Positions 8,398-20,042 are shown, numbered from the stretch's first letter. The stretch: 64,000 bases of DNA from Pseudomonas sp. (GCA_007713455.1 VMRT01000002.1:124001-188000), one strand, 5' to 3'. The notes: generated by a model not told the origin, from the letters alone. Numbers and translations are program-made.

Positions 8398-10113
8398 ATG
8401 CGTATCGAACCCCGCCCCCTGCCCGAGCAGCTGCCCGACCTTGGCGAGCTGCCGCCGCTGCTGCAGCGCCTCTACGCGGCCCGTGGCGTGACCTGCGCTG
8501 AGGAGCTGGACAAGGGGCTGGCGCGGTTGATTCCTTATAAGCAACTCAAGGGCATCGATGCGGCGGTGGAGCTGCTGGTCGAGGCGCTGGAAAAGCGCCA
8601 GCGCATCCTGTTTGTCGGCGATTTCGATGCCGATGGCGCCACGGCCAGCACCGTGGGTGTACTTGGCTTGCGCCAGCTTGGCGCTGCCCACGTCGATTAC
8701 CTGGTGCCCAATCGCTTCGAATATGGCTACGGTCTGACCCCTGAAATCGTTGCCGTTGCCTTGCAGCGCGAGCCCGATCTGCTGGTGACCGTGGACAACG
8801 GCATCTCCAGCGTCGACGGCGTGGCGGCGGCCAAGGCCGCAGGGCTCAAGGTGCTGGTCACGGACCATCACCTGCCGGGTCACGAACTGCCGGCGGCTGA
8901 TGCCATCGTCAACCCCAATCAGCCTGAGTGCGCCTTCCCCAGCAAGTGCATCGCCGGGGTCGGGGTCATCTTCTATGTGCTGCTGGCCCTGCGCGCACGG
9001 CTGCGCGAGCTGGACTGGTTCACCCGTCAGGGCTGGGCCGAGCCGAACCTGGCTGAGCTATTGGATCTCGTGGCGCTGGGCAGTGTCGCCGACGTGGTAC
9101 CGCTGGATGCCAACAATCGCATCCTGGTCCATCAGGGATTGGCGCGAATTCGCGCGGGGCGGGCGAGGGCGGGCCTGCGGGCGATTCTCGAAGTGGCGGG
9201 GCGCGATCATCGACGCATCACCTCTACCGACCTGGGCTTCATTCTCGGACCGCGGCTCAACGCGGCCGGGCGGCTGGATGACATGTCGCTGGGCATCGAA
9301 TGCCTGCTCTGCGAGGACGAGGCACTGGCGCGCGATATGGCGGTCCAGCTCGATGAGCTGAACAAGGACCGCAAGAGCATCGAGCAGGGCATGCAGCGCG
9401 AGGCGCTGGCGCAGCTCAAGGATCTGCCCCTGGAAGACCTGCCGTTCGGCCTGTGCCTGTTCGAGGCGGACTGGCATCAGGGCGTGATCGGCATCCTGGC
9501 TTCGCGCCTGAAGGAGCGCTACCACCGCCCGACCATCGCCTTCGCCGATGCCGGCGACGGCCTGCTCAAAGGCTCTGCGCGCTCGGTGCCGGGCTTTCAT
9601 ATCCGCGATGCGCTGGATGCGGTCGCCGCCAAGCATCCCGGCTTGATCAGCAAGTTCGGCGGGCATGCCATGGCGGCCGGGCTGTCGCTGCCGCAAGCCA
9701 ACTTCGGCGCATTCGCTGCCGCCTTCGACGCCGAAGTGCGCCGCCAGCTGTGCGAGGATGATCTCACCGGCCGGCTGCTAACCGACGGCCAGCTCAGCGT
9801 CGAGGAGTTCCACCTGGAACTGGCCCGTGCGCTGCGCAATGCCGGGCCTTGGGGCCAGCATTTTCCCGAGCCGATGTTTCATGGGGTGTTCCAGCTGGTG
9901 CAGCAGCGTATCGTCGGCGAGCGCCATTTGAAGCTGGTGCTGAAAAGTGAATGTGGATCGCTGACCCTCGATGGCATCGCCTTCAACATCGACCGCGAGA
10001 TATGGCCGAACCCGACGGTGCGCTGGGCCGAGCTAGCCTACAAGCTAGACGTCAACGAGTACCGCGGTCAGGAAAGCGTGCAGCTGATGGTGGCGCATAT
10101 CGCCCCGCGCTGA
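8398..10113 (+). CDS. recJ: single-stranded-DNA-specific exonuclease RecJ
   Basis: 5'-3' exonuclease on single-stranded DNA acting in RecF-pathway recombination, mismatch repair and fork processing. It has 571 residues, the family length. DHH-phosphoesterase motifs are visible: FVGDFDADGATAS (motif I, about residue 76), TVDNGISS (about 130), VTDHHLPG (the DHH motif, about 158) and LVALGSVADVVPL (about 225). The DHHA1 part holds SKFGGHAMAAGLSL (about 418). The start follows the regulator stop by 26 nt. Confidence 0.96.
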   Translation: MRIEPRPLPEQLPDLGELPPLLQRLYAARGVTCAEELDKGLARLIPYKQLKGIDAAVELLVEALEKRQRILFVGDFDADGATASTVGVLGLRQLGAAHVDYLVPNRFEYGYGLTPEIVAVALQREPDLLVTVDNGISSVDGVAAAKAAGLKVLVTDHHLPGHELPAADAIVNPNQPECAFPSKCIAGVGVIFYVLLALRARLRELDWFTRQGWAEPNLAELLDLVALGSVADVVPLDANNRILVHQGLARIRAGRARAGLRAILEVAGRDHRRITSTDLGFILGPRLNAAGRLDDMSLGIECLLCEDEALARDMAVQLDELNKDRKSIEQGMQREALAQLKDLPLEDLPFGLCLFEADWHQGVIGILASRLKERYHRPTIAFADAGDGLLKGSARSVPGFHIRDALDAVAAKHPGLISKFGGHAMAAGLSLPQANFGAFAAAFDAEVRRQLCEDDLTGRLLTDGQLSVEEFHLELARALRNAGPWGQHFPEPMFHGVFQLVQQRIVGERHLKLVLKSECGSLTLDGIAFNIDREIWPNPTVRWAELAYKLDVNEYRGQESVQLMVAHIAPR

Positions 10114-10241
10114 TCGATGCATGCCGGCTGACGATAGGCCGGCTGAATCCAGCGCCATTCCCCGTCAAGACGTCTGATTGTTGCCCATGGCCGTGGCGCC
10201 TAGAGTGGCTGGACAACAACAGCGCCATGCGGGAATCCGAA

Positions 10242-12335
10242 ATGAGCGACATCAGCGTCCATCACCGTGCTTGTCACCTGTGCGAAGCCATCTGCGGCCT
10301 GACCATCCAGACCGAAGGCGAGCGTATCCTTTCGATTAAGGGCGACCCCCTCGACAGCTTCAGCCGCGGCCATATCTGCCCCAAGGCTGTCGCCCTGCAG
10401 GACATCCAGAACGACCCCGATCGCCTGCGCCACCCGATGCGCCGCTGCGGCGATGAGTGGCAGGCGATCAGCTGGGACGAGGCCTACGAACTGGTCGCCG
10501 AGCGCCTTGTTGAGATCCGCGAGCGCCACGGTGCCAATGCCGTGGCGATCTACCAGGGCAATCCGAGTGTGCACAACTACGGGTTGATGACCCACAGCAA
10601 CTACTTCCTCGGCCTGCTGAAGACGCGCAACCGCTTTTCCGCGACCTCGGTCGACCAGCTGCCCCATCACCTGACCAGCCATCTGATGTACGGCCACGGC
10701 CTGCTATTGCCGGTGCCGGACATCGATCACACCGATTTCATGTTGATCCTGGGGGGCAATCCGCTGGCGTCCAACGGCAGCATCATGACCGTGCCTGACG
10801 TGGAAAAACGGTTGAAGGCGATCCGTGCCCGCGGAGGCAAGCTGGTGGTGGTCGACCCGCGCCGTAGCGAGACTGCGGCTATCGCCGATCAGCACCTGTT
10901 CGTCCGCCCCGGACAGGACGCCGCGCTGCTGTTCGGGCTGCTCAATACTCTGTTCGAGGAAGGCCTGACACGTACCACCGAACTCCCGCTGGATGGCATC
11001 GAGGAGGTGCGGGCCTCAATCGCCGCCTTCAGCGCCGAAGCGATGAGCGCTCGTTGCGGTGTTCCGGCCGAGCAGATCCGTCAGCTGGCGCGGGACTTCG
11101 CTGCGGCGGACAAAGCAGTCTGCTACGGGCGGATGGGCGTCTCGACCCAGGCCTTCGGCACGCTCTGTCAGTGGCTGGTGCAGCTGATCAACCTGGTCAC
11201 CGGCAACCTCGATCGGGTCGGCGGCGCGCTGTGTACCGAGCCTGCGGTGGATCTGGTGGAAACCACCTCCGGCGGCCACTTCGCCGCCTGGCACAGCCGG
11301 GTTTCGCAGTTGCCTGAATACGGCGGCGAACTACCGGTAGCGGCACTGGCCGAGGAGATGCTTGAACCCGGGGAAGGGCAGGTGCGCGCACTGATTACCG
11401 TGGCCGGCAATCCGGTGCTCTCCACCCCCAACGGGCGCAAGCTGGAGCAGGCGCTGGATGGCTTGGAATTCATGCTCAGCGTGGATTTCTACATTAACGA
11501 AACCACTCGCTATGCCGACGTGATCCTACCGCCGACCGCGCCGCTGGAGCACGACCATTACGACGCGACATTCAACCTGCTCGCCGTGCGTAACGTCACC
11601 CGCTTCAACCAGCCGGTGCTGCCCAAGCCCGAGGGTGCGCTGCACGACTGGGAAATCTTCATCGGGCTGGCCAGGGCCTACGCAGCGCGGGTGGGCGTCG
11701 AGCTGAAGCCCACCATGCCGCCGCAGCAGATGATGGACCTGGCGCTGCGCCATGGGCCGTACGGTGACAAGTCCGAGCGCAAGCTGAGCCTAGCAGCGCT
11801 GGAGGATTATCCCCACGGTCTGGATCTAGGGCCGCTCAAGCCGAATCTGGCGCGGCGCCTGAAAACGCCGAACCAGCGCATCCAGGCCGCGCCGGCGTTG
11901 ATGCTGGACGATCTGCAGCGTTTCGCCGCCGAGCCGCAGACCAAGAGCGACGAGCTGCTGCTGATCGGCCGCCGGCATGTACGCAGCAACAATTCCTGGA
12001 TGCACAACTACCAGCGCCTGGTGAAGGGCAAACCTCGTCATCAGTTGCTGATGCACCCTGCGGACATGGCTGCTCGGACTTTGCAGGATGGCCAGCTGGT
12101 GCGCGTGCATTCCCGGGTCGGCGTGGTCGAGGTGGAGGCGCTGGCCAGCGAGGAGATGATGCCCGGCGTGGTCAGCCTGCCGCATGGCTGGGGCCACGCC
12201 CGTCCTGGCGTGCAAATGGATATCGCCCGGCAGCAACCGGGCGCCAGCAGCAACGACCTGACTGACGAGCGCCAGTTGGATGTATCCGGCAATGCCGCGC
12301 TCAACGGTGTGCCGGTGCAGGTCAGTGCTGCCTGA
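10242..12335 (+). CDS. molybdopterin (bis-MGD) oxidoreductase with N-terminal [4Fe-4S] motif
   Basis: DMSO-reductase-superfamily enzyme of about 697 residues, using molybdenum bis-MGD. The N-terminus holds a [4Fe-4S] motif, Cys-x2-Cys-x3-Cys then Cys about 27 residues on (CHLCEAICG ... HICPKA). Cofactor-binding text includes YQGNPSVHNYG, LILGGNPLASNG and the C-terminal domain SLPHGWGHARPG. No Tat signal is seen, so it is probably cytoplasmic. I prefer the ATG at 10242; 10227 is possible, and the longest reading starting inside recJ is not credible. No dedicated subunit lies next to it and I cannot name the substrate; formate dehydrogenase-like or assimilatory-type enzymes are nearest. Confidence 0.82.
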   Translation: MSDISVHHRACHLCEAICGLTIQTEGERILSIKGDPLDSFSRGHICPKAVALQDIQNDPDRLRHPMRRCGDEWQAISWDEAYELVAERLVEIRERHGANAVAIYQGNPSVHNYGLMTHSNYFLGLLKTRNRFSATSVDQLPHHLTSHLMYGHGLLLPVPDIDHTDFMLILGGNPLASNGSIMTVPDVEKRLKAIRARGGKLVVVDPRRSETAAIADQHLFVRPGQDAALLFGLLNTLFEEGLTRTTELPLDGIEEVRASIAAFSAEAMSARCGVPAEQIRQLARDFAAADKAVCYGRMGVSTQAFGTLCQWLVQLINLVTGNLDRVGGALCTEPAVDLVETTSGGHFAAWHSRVSQLPEYGGELPVAALAEEMLEPGEGQVRALITVAGNPVLSTPNGRKLEQALDGLEFMLSVDFYINETTRYADVILPPTAPLEHDHYDATFNLLAVRNVTRFNQPVLPKPEGALHDWEIFIGLARAYAARVGVELKPTMPPQQMMDLALRHGPYGDKSERKLSLAALEDYPHGLDLGPLKPNLARRLKTPNQRIQAAPALMLDDLQRFAAEPQTKSDELLLIGRRHVRSNNSWMHNYQRLVKGKPRHQLLMHPADMAARTLQDGQLVRVHSRVGVVEVEALASEEMMPGVVSLPHGWGHARPGVQMDIARQQPGASSNDLTDERQLDVSGNAALNGVPVQVSAA

Positions 12336-12370
12336 GGCAGACAGTTCCACCGATGTCGGGCTGGGCATGA

Positions 12371-13540
<1,170 letters not shown>

Positions 13541-13583
13541 GCACTGCTGTTCAAATCCTGATTCAATCCTTTTGGGGACTTCG

Positions 13584-14300
13584 ATGAAAACCAGTGGCCT
13601 TCTCGATCAACTGCTCAGGTCCGGTCAGGACCTGCTGCAGAAGCAGCAATCCAGTGCAGGCGGAAAGCTTGGCAAAGGTGGTTTGAGCGATCTGCTCTCC
13701 GGTGTCGGCGGCGGTTCGCTCGGCAATGTGCTGTCCGGCGCCGGTGGCGGTGCGCTGGCGGCCGGTGCCATGGGGTTGCTGCTGGGCAACCGCAAGGTGC
13801 GCAAGATGGGCGGCAAGGCGGTGACCTACGGCGGTCTGGCTGCACTCGGGGTGCTGGCCTACAAGGCGTACAGCAACTGGCAGGCACAGCAGGGCGGGAC
13901 GCAGCAGCAGACGCCACAGACCATCGATCGCCTACCGCCGGCAGAAGTCGAGGTCCACAGCCAAGGCATTCTCAAGGCACTGGTGGCAGCGGCCAAGGCC
14001 GACGGCCATGTCGATGCCCGAGAGCGTCAGCTGATCGAGGCGGAGCTGGGCAAGCTGGCCGATGCAGATCTGCAGCACTGGCTCGAAGCTGAGCTGAACA
14101 AGCCGCTGGACCCTGCTGACGTGGCCAGTGCCGCCAGTACCCCGGAGATGGCTGCGGAGATGTATCTGGCCAGCGTGCTGATGGTCGACGAGGAGCATTT
14201 CATGGAGCGCGCCTACCTCGACGAACTGGCCCGCTGCCTGCAACTCGATCCGCAGCTCAAAGCCGAGCTGGAAAGCCAGGTACGCGGTGTGAGTGCCTGA
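13584..14300 (+). CDS. TerB-like/DUF533 (YebE-type) protein
   Basis: 238 residues. The N-terminal half (about 1-80) is Gly/Ala/Leu-rich with a glycine-zipper-like hydrophobic stretch (GAGGGALAAGAMGLLLG) that may sit in or on a membrane. Residues about 125-238 resemble the helical TerB domain (KALVAAAKADGHVDARERQLIEAEL), where the Asp/Glu residues could bind divalent metal. YebE homologues in enterobacteria respond to envelope stress, but their function is unknown. The ATG is preceded by GGGGA. It stands alone between xenA and prfB. Confidence 0.82.
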   Translation: MKTSGLLDQLLRSGQDLLQKQQSSAGGKLGKGGLSDLLSGVGGGSLGNVLSGAGGGALAAGAMGLLLGNRKVRKMGGKAVTYGGLAALGVLAYKAYSNWQAQQGGTQQQTPQTIDRLPPAEVEVHSQGILKALVAAAKADGHVDARERQLIEAELGKLADADLQHWLEAELNKPLDPADVASAASTPEMAAEMYLASVLMVDEEHFMERAYLDELARCLQLDPQLKAELESQVRGVSA

Positions 14301-14356
14301 TCGACCGTCATGAGGGCAAATCCGTTTCCTGGCCGTCCGCCGGCACGTCCGGCGGG

Positions 14357-14385
14357 CTGTCAGCACGGGTTGGCTGAGTTATAAT
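14357..14385 (+). promoter_or_regulatory. predicted prfB promoter
   Basis: A consensus TATAAT at 14380-14385 with a weaker -35 CTGTCA at 14357-14362, spacing 17 bp, 39 bp before the prfB start. A GC-rich hairpin (CCGCCGG/CCGGCGG, about 14338-14355) just upstream may end the preceding transcript. Confidence 0.6.
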
Positions 14386-14424
14386 CGCCGGCTTTTGCAC
14401 CGTCCGATTGAGAGCTGCCTACCT

Positions 14425-15520
14425 ATGGAAATCAACCCGATCCTCAACAGCATCAAGGACCTGTCCGAGCGCACCCTGTCAATTCGGGGGTATCTTTGAC
14501 TACGATCAGAAGCATGATCGTCTCGTCGAAGTAAACCGCGAACTCGAAGACCCCAACGTCTGGAACAAGCCCGAGTACGCCCAGAGCCTGGGCCGTGAAC
14601 GCGCCACCCTGGCGCAGATTGTCGAAACCATCGATGATCTCGATGGCGGACTTGCCGACTCTCGCGACCTGCTCGACATGGCAGTCGAAGAAGATGATCA
14701 AGGCGCCGTTGATGATGTGGCCGCCGAGCTGGACCGTCTGCGCGGAATCCTCGAAAAGCTCGAATTCCGCCGCATGTTCAGCCACGAGATGGACCCGAAT
14801 AACTGCTACCTCGACATCCAGGCCGGTTCCGGCGGCACCGAGGCGCAGGACTGGGCGAACATCCTGCTGCGCATGTACCTGCGCTGGGCCGACAAGCGCG
14901 GTTTCACTGCCGAGATCGTCGAGCTGTCCGAAGGCGAAGTCGCCGGTATCAAGGGCGCTACCGTTCACATCAAGGGTGAATATGCTTTTGGCTGGTTGCG
15001 CACCGAGATCGGTGTGCACCGCCTGGTGCGCAAGAGCCCGTTCGACTCCGGCGCGCGCCGCCACACCTCGTTCTCGGCAGTGTTCGTCTCGCCCGAGATC
15101 GACGACAGGGTCGAGATCGAGATCAACCCGGCCGACCTGCGCATCGACACCTACCGTTCCTCCGGCGCCGGTGGTCAGCACGTCAACACCACCGACTCGG
15201 CAGTGCGTATCACCCACGTACCGACCAACACCGTAGTGGCCTGTCAGAACGAGCGTTCCCAGCATGCCAACAAGGACACCGCCATGAAAATGCTGCGGGC
15301 CAAGTTGTACGAACTGGAAATGCAGAAGCGCAACGCCGCCTCTCAGGCGCTGGAAGACAGCAAGTCGGACATTGGCTGGGGGCACCAGATCCGTTCCTAC
15401 GTGCTCGACGACTCGCGCATCAAGGATCTGCGTACCGGTGTGGAGCGCAGCGATTGCCAGAAGGTGCTCGACGGCGACCTCGACGGATACCTCGAAGCCA
15501 GCCTGAAACAGGGGCTCTGA
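14425..15520 (+). CDS. prfB: peptide chain release factor 2 (programmed +1 frameshift)
   Basis: RF2 recognises UAA and UGA stop codons and triggers peptide release. The zero-frame start [24 protein letters not shown] ends at an in-frame TGA (14497-14499). The slippery CTT followed by TGAC, with the internal GGGGG Shine-Dalgarno-like run 3 nt before CTT, is the classic autoregulatory site; reading continues at GAC (14498). The joined product is 364 residues. The catalytic GGQ is in [20 protein letters not shown], and the SPF stop-recognition tripeptide is in RKSPFDSG. lysS follows, the common prfB-lysS arrangement. Confidence 0.96.
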
Positions 15521-15524
15521 GAGC

Positions 15525-15550
15525 AGCTGCAAGCCTCAAGCCGCAAGCAC
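15525..15550. repeat. short degenerate tandem repeat between prfB and lysS
   Basis: Three adjacent heptamers (CAAGCCT, CAAGCCG, CAAGCAC) preceded by AGCTG. Strings of CAAGC/GCTTG heptamers are common between genes in Pseudomonas, from general experience. No function is evident. Confidence 0.4.
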
Positions 15551-15584
15551 CTCCATTGAAACGATTTGACCGGGACGACCCGCA

Positions 15585-17087
15585 ATGAGCGAACAACCGC
15601 TGAACCAGCACGCCATCCAAGAGGAAGAAAACAAGCTGATTGCCCAGCGCAAGGAAAAGCTTGCTGCCGTGCGCGAGCAGGGCAATGCCTTCCCCAATGA
15701 CTTCCGTCGCGACCGCTATGCAGGCGACCTGCAGAAACAGTACGCCGAGAAGACCAAGGAGGAGCTGGAGGCGGCCGCCATTCCGGTCAAGGTCGCCGGG
15801 CGCATCATGCTCAACCGCGGGCCATTCATGGTGCTGCAGGATATGAGCGGGCGCATCCAGGTCTATGTCGATCGCAAGACGCTGCCGGCCGAGCAGGTCG
15901 AGGCGGTCAAGCACTTCGACCTGGGCGACATCATTGCCGCCGAGGGCACACTGGCGCGCTCCGGCAAGGGCGACCTGTACGTCTACATGAACAGCGTGCG
16001 CCTGCTGACCAAGTCGCTGCGCCCGCTGCCGGACAAGTTCCACGGCCTGACCGACACCGAGCAGCGCTACCGCCAGCGCTACGTCGACCTGATGGTCAAC
16101 GAGGAGGTGCGCGAAACGTTCCGCGTGCGCTCCCAGGTCATCTCGCATATCCGCAAGTTCCTCGCCGAGCGTGACTTCCTCGAAGTCGAAACGCCGATGC
16201 TGCAGACCATTCCCGGCGGCGCTGCGGCCAAACCGTTCGAGACCCATCACAACGCGCTGGACATGCCGATGTTCCTGCGCATCGCGCCGGAGCTCTACCT
16301 CAAGCGTCTGGTGGTCGGTGGCTTCGAGCGCGTGTTCGAGATCAACCGCAACTTCCGCAACGAAGGCGTCTCGACCCGGCACAACCCCGAGTTCACCATG
16401 CTCGAGTTCTACCAGGCCTACGCCGACTACGAAGACAACATGGACCTGACTGAGGAGCTGTTCCGCGAGCTGGCCCAGGCCGTGCTCGGCAGCACCGACG
16501 TGCCCTACGGCGACAAGGTGTTCCACTTCGGCGAGCCGTTCGCGCGGCTGTCGGTGTTCGACTCGATCCTCAAGTTCAACCCGGAAATCTCCGCGGGCGA
16601 CCTGAACGACGTCGAGAAGGCCCGTGCCATCGCCAAGAAGGCCGGCGCCAAGCTGCTCGGCCATGAAGGCCTGGGCAAGCTGCAGGTGATGATTTTCGAG
16701 GAGCTGGTCGAGCACAAACTGGAACAGCCAACCTTCATCACTGAATACCCGTTCGAAGTCTCGCCGCTGGCCCGACGCAATGATCGCAACCCCAACGTCA
16801 CAGATCGCTTCGAGCTGTTTATCGGTGGCCGCGAGATCGCCAACGCCTATTCCGAGCTCAACGATGCCGAGGATCAGGCCGAGCGCTTCCACGCGCAGGT
16901 GGCGGACAAGGATGCCGGCGATGACGAAGCCATGCACTTCGACGCCGACTTCGTTCGTGCGCTGGAATACGGCATGCCGCCGACCGCCGGCGAGGGTATC
17001 GGTATCGACCGCCTGGTGATGCTGCTGACCAACTCGCCTTCGATCCGCGACGTGATCCTCTTCCCGCACATGCGTCCGGAACTCTGA
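15585..17087 (+). CDS. lysS: lysine--tRNA ligase (class II)
   Basis: Charges tRNA-Lys with lysine in the cytoplasm. 500 residues, family length. The N-terminal OB-fold anticodon-binding domain covers about 60-170 ([22 protein letters not shown]). The class II core follows: motif 1 around [16 protein letters not shown] (about 200), motif 2 in [28 protein letters not shown] (about 250-277), and motif 3 in [10 protein letters not shown] near 480. The ATG at 15585 gives the standard length. It is cotranscribed or nearly so with prfB. Confidence 0.97.
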   Translation: MSEQPLNQHAIQEEENKLIAQRKEKLAAVREQGNAFPNDFRRDRYAGDLQKQYAEKTKEELEAAAIPVKVAGRIMLNRGPFMVLQDMSGRIQVYVDRKTLPAEQVEAVKHFDLGDIIAAEGTLARSGKGDLYVYMNSVRLLTKSLRPLPDKFHGLTDTEQRYRQRYVDLMVNEEVRETFRVRSQVISHIRKFLAERDFLEVETPMLQTIPGGAAAKPFETHHNALDMPMFLRIAPELYLKRLVVGGFERVFEINRNFRNEGVSTRHNPEFTMLEFYQAYADYEDNMDLTEELFRELAQAVLGSTDVPYGDKVFHFGEPFARLSVFDSILKFNPEISAGDLNDVEKARAIAKKAGAKLLGHEGLGKLQVMIFEELVEHKLEQPTFITEYPFEVSPLARRNDRNPNVTDRFELFIGGREIANAYSELNDAEDQAERFHAQVADKDAGDDEAMHFDADFVRALEYGMPPTAGEGIGIDRLVMLLTNSPSIRDVILFPHMRPEL

Positions 17088-17177
17088 TCCACTGAGCGTC
17101 GACTGACCCGCAGTGTGCCGGCCTCGGCCGCTGCGGGTATAACCTCAAGGGTACGGGTCATCCGTGAAGAGGGACTG

Positions 17178-18473
17178 ATGAACAGCCGTAACAACCTGGA
17201 CGAGTATCAGACCATCGTGCGCGGGCTGTCCGACCGCATCGTCGAGGCGCAGACGCCAGTGCGCGTACTGGACGCGGTGAAGTGGGACGAGAATACCCAC
17301 CAGGGTTTTTTCGCCGCCAAGGGCCGCGAGCTGCCGAAGATCGATCGCGGCTACTACGAGGGCCGGCCACTGGCCTTCGATTCCAGCGCCAAGAAGCAGG
17401 AATTCCAGGACATCGAGCGCGACATCACCCGTCAGCTCGGTCAGTTCAACCCGGTCGGGCAGATCATGCGGCGCATGTGCAAGGAATACCGCATGGTCAT
17501 CCGCATGCTCGAGGCGCGTGGCACACCGGACTTCGGCATGATCTCCCAGGAGCTCTACGGCGCGGCATCCGACGCCTTCCATGCTGGCGATCCAACCCTG
17601 GCCGACCTCGGCCTTATGCTCTCCGACTATCTGAACAATATCGCCGACCGTGGCGACCTGCGTGACGAGCCGAAGAATCTCACCGCGCCGCAGGCCGTAG
17701 AGCTGCTGCAGAAGCGGCTGGATGTGGTGTTCGGCGAAGGCGAGGGCGTGATTCGTGTTTTCGAGTCCGACGGCATCCTCGCCGATGCGGCAGCGGGCGC
17801 CGACTACATCAAGATCCGCAGCGACGCGCTGTTCAACGAGCGTGACGTGCGCGCGCTGGAGGTACACGAAGGCCTGGTGCACGTCGGCACCACGCTCAAC
17901 GGTCAGAACCAGCCGATCTGCACCTTCCTCGCCAAGGGGCCGCCGTCTTCAACGGTTACCCAGGAAGGCCTGGCAATCCTGATGGAGGTGATCGCCTTCG
18001 CCTCCTACCCGACGCGCCTGCGCAAGCTGACCAACCGCACCCGCGCCATCCACATGGCCGAGGAGGGCGCGGATTTCCTCGATGTGTTCGCCTTCTTCCG
18101 CGAGCAGGGCTATGGCGACGACGACTGCTACAGCAATGCCAGCCGGGTGTTCCGCGGCTCGACCCCCGATGGTTTGCCCTTCACCAAGGATCTGTCCTAC
18201 CTGAAGGGCTTCATCATGATCTACAACTACATCCAGCTAGCCGTGCGCAAAGGCCGGCTGGAGCAGATCCCGCTGCTGTTCTGCGGCAAGACCACGCTTG
18301 AGGACATGCGCACGCTGCGCCAGCTGGTGGACGAGGGCATGGTCGTCCCGCCCAAGTATCTGCCGCAGCAATTTCAGGACCTCAATGCGCTGTCGGCCTG
18401 GATGTGCTTCTCCAACTTCCTAAATCACCTGAGCCTGGATCGCATCGAAGCCGACTACGCGAACATTCTCTGA
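17178..18473 (+). CDS. DUF1704 / 'QEGLA motif' protein, putative metallopeptidase
   Basis: 431 residues. The family is known in bacteria as flavohaemoglobin expression-modulating QEGLA motif protein, and is related to the eukaryotic tyrosine carboxypeptidase MATCAP. The metallopeptidase-like HExxxH is HEGLVH at residues 230-235, followed by the QEGLA motif at 262-266, which supplies a further glutamate. No signal peptide is seen, so it is cytoplasmic. The ATG is 90 bp after lysS and preceded by GAGGGA. The family and motifs are clear; the bacterial substrate is unknown. Confidence 0.85.
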   Translation: MNSRNNLDEYQTIVRGLSDRIVEAQTPVRVLDAVKWDENTHQGFFAAKGRELPKIDRGYYEGRPLAFDSSAKKQEFQDIERDITRQLGQFNPVGQIMRRMCKEYRMVIRMLEARGTPDFGMISQELYGAASDAFHAGDPTLADLGLMLSDYLNNIADRGDLRDEPKNLTAPQAVELLQKRLDVVFGEGEGVIRVFESDGILADAAAGADYIKIRSDALFNERDVRALEVHEGLVHVGTTLNGQNQPICTFLAKGPPSSTVTQEGLAILMEVIAFASYPTRLRKLTNRTRAIHMAEEGADFLDVFAFFREQGYGDDDCYSNASRVFRGSTPDGLPFTKDLSYLKGFIMIYNYIQLAVRKGRLEQIPLLFCGKTTLEDMRTLRQLVDEGMVVPPKYLPQQFQDLNALSAWMCFSNFLNHLSLDRIEADYANIL

Positions 18474-18515
18474 TCCCGAATATCCGACACCACTCACGCA
18501 AGGAAGCGTAACGAT

Positions 18516-19175
18516 ATGGAAAACCCCGTCTTCGCCCGGCGTGCGAACCCGATGGATCGCACACTCTCACCCGCTGCGTATAACCTCGTCATTGGCCTCA
18601 CGCTCTGTTGGGGCTTCTGGGTCAGCTGGTGGATGGTCGGCAACATCCCGGTCGAGTCCATTCGCAGCATCCATCCCTGGCTGTTCTTTAGCGGCTACTT
18701 CGCCAGCTGCCTCACCGGCGCCTGGCTGTTTCATCGTTCGAACCAGCCCTGGGTGAGTTTTTTCGGCTACAACCTGGTCGTGGTGCCGTTTGGGCTCATC
18801 GTCAACCTGGTGGTGAGCCGCTACGACGCCTCTCTGGTGCATGAGGCGATACGCATCACCGCGCTGGTTACCCTGGGCATGATGCTGCTCGGCACGCTGT
18901 TTCCGAAGTTCTTCGCCAGCATCGCCGGTGCGCTGACAGTGGCGTTGTTGCTGGTGATCGTCGTCGAGTTGGTCGAGGTGTTCATCCTCGGCATTCATCA
19001 CGGCGTGATCGACTGGATCGTCGTGCTGATCTTCTGCGGCTATGTCGGCGTGGACTGGGGCCGGGCGAATCAGATCCCCAAGACGCTGGACAATGCCATT
19101 GACAGCGCAGCCGCGCTCTATATGGTCATCATCAACCTGTTCCTGCGTATCCTGCGCATTCTCGGGCGCAAATAG
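18516..19175 (+). CDS. integral membrane protein, Bax inhibitor-1/YccA-like
   Basis: 219 residues with about seven hydrophobic segments (from residue 20 to about 215). The N-terminus is [21 protein letters not shown], then [16 protein letters not shown]. The late acidic/helical part [34 protein letters not shown] resembles the BI-1/TMBIM C-terminus, in which two aspartates form a pH-sensitive pair in the family. The likely role is an inner-membrane ion-leak or membrane-stress protein, but this is inferred from the family. AGGAAG precedes the ATG. Confidence 0.75.
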   Translation: MENPVFARRANPMDRTLSPAAYNLVIGLTLCWGFWVSWWMVGNIPVESIRSIHPWLFFSGYFASCLTGAWLFHRSNQPWVSFFGYNLVVVPFGLIVNLVVSRYDASLVHEAIRITALVTLGMMLLGTLFPKFFASIAGALTVALLLVIVVELVEVFILGIHHGVIDWIVVLIFCGYVGVDWGRANQIPKTLDNAIDSAAALYMVIINLFLRILRILGRK

Positions 19176-19237
19176 GCAACGGCGGGACGCTGCCGGATCC
19201 TTGCAGCGCCGCAACCCGATCGCTTCAGGAGCTCGCC

Positions 19238-19984
19238 GTGTCCAGCCACGAACTCGAATACGAAATCCTCGGTCAGTCCGCGCAAAGCGTGGAGATCATC
19301 CTCGATCCAGACGAGACGGTGATCGCCGAAGCCGGAGCAATGAACTACATGACCGACGGTGTGCGTTTCGAAGCGCGCATGGGCGACGGCTCGGCGAGCG
19401 GCGTGCTCGGCAAGCTGTGGGGCGCGGGCAAGCGCATGTTCACCGGCGAGTCACTGTTCCTCACTCACTTCACCAATGAAAGCAAGGCCAAGGCACGCGT
19501 GGCCTTCGCCGCGCCTTATCCGGGCACAGTGGTACCGATTGATCTTGCTGCCGTGGGCGGCAAGCTGTTTTGTCAGAAGGATGCCTTTCTCTGCGCGGCT
19601 TATGGCACGCGCATCGGCATAAGCTTCAGCAAGCGCATCGGCGCAGGCTTTTTCGGTGGTGAGGGATTCATCCTGCAGCGCCTGGAAGGCGATGGACTGG
19701 CGTTCGTGCATGCCGGCGGCACCGTGATTCGCAAGGAGCTGAACAACGAAACCCTGCGGCTGGATACCGGCTGCCTGGTGGCCTTCACGCAGGGCATCGA
19801 CTACGACATCCAGCTTGCCGGCGGCCTCCGGAGCATGCTGTTCGGTGGCGAAGGGCTGCTGCTCACCACCCTCAAGGGCACCGGCAGCGTCTGGATCCAG
19901 AGCCTGCCCTTCTCGCGCCTGGCCGAGCGGGTCTACGAGGCGACCTCACAGGCCCGCGGTGAAACCCGCGCCGGCGGTAAATGA
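19238..19984 (+). CDS. AIM24/TIGR00266 family protein
   Basis: 248 residues, predicted soluble. The family consists of a beta-rich trimeric barrel; bacterial members have no proven function, while the yeast relative AIM24 is mitochondrial. Typical blocks are [22 protein letters not shown] (about 31-52), [18 protein letters not shown] and [19 protein letters not shown]. The gene starts with GTG, supported by CAGGAG 6 nt upstream; no in-frame ATG lies near. It follows the membrane protein by 62 bp. Confidence 0.85.
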   Translation: MSSHELEYEILGQSAQSVEIILDPDETVIAEAGAMNYMTDGVRFEARMGDGSASGVLGKLWGAGKRMFTGESLFLTHFTNESKAKARVAFAAPYPGTVVPIDLAAVGGKLFCQKDAFLCAAYGTRIGISFSKRIGAGFFGGEGFILQRLEGDGLAFVHAGGTVIRKELNNETLRLDTGCLVAFTQGIDYDIQLAGGLRSMLFGGEGLLLTTLKGTGSVWIQSLPFSRLAERVYEATSQARGETRAGGK

Positions 19985-20042
19985 GCCGCAGGCGACCTTC
20001 GAATTTGTCACAATGCGCCTCTTTGCCTCGATGAGACCGTCC

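Noticed and set aside
14425..14499. prfB stop at codon 25 as a sequencing error or pseudogene
   Set aside because: The context is the known programmed frameshift site, so the gene is intact.
15420..17069. 549-codon reverse-strand open frame opposite lysS
   Set aside because: It lies exactly against the well-recognised lysS and reads as low-complexity shadow text. High GC codon bias keeps the antisense frame open.
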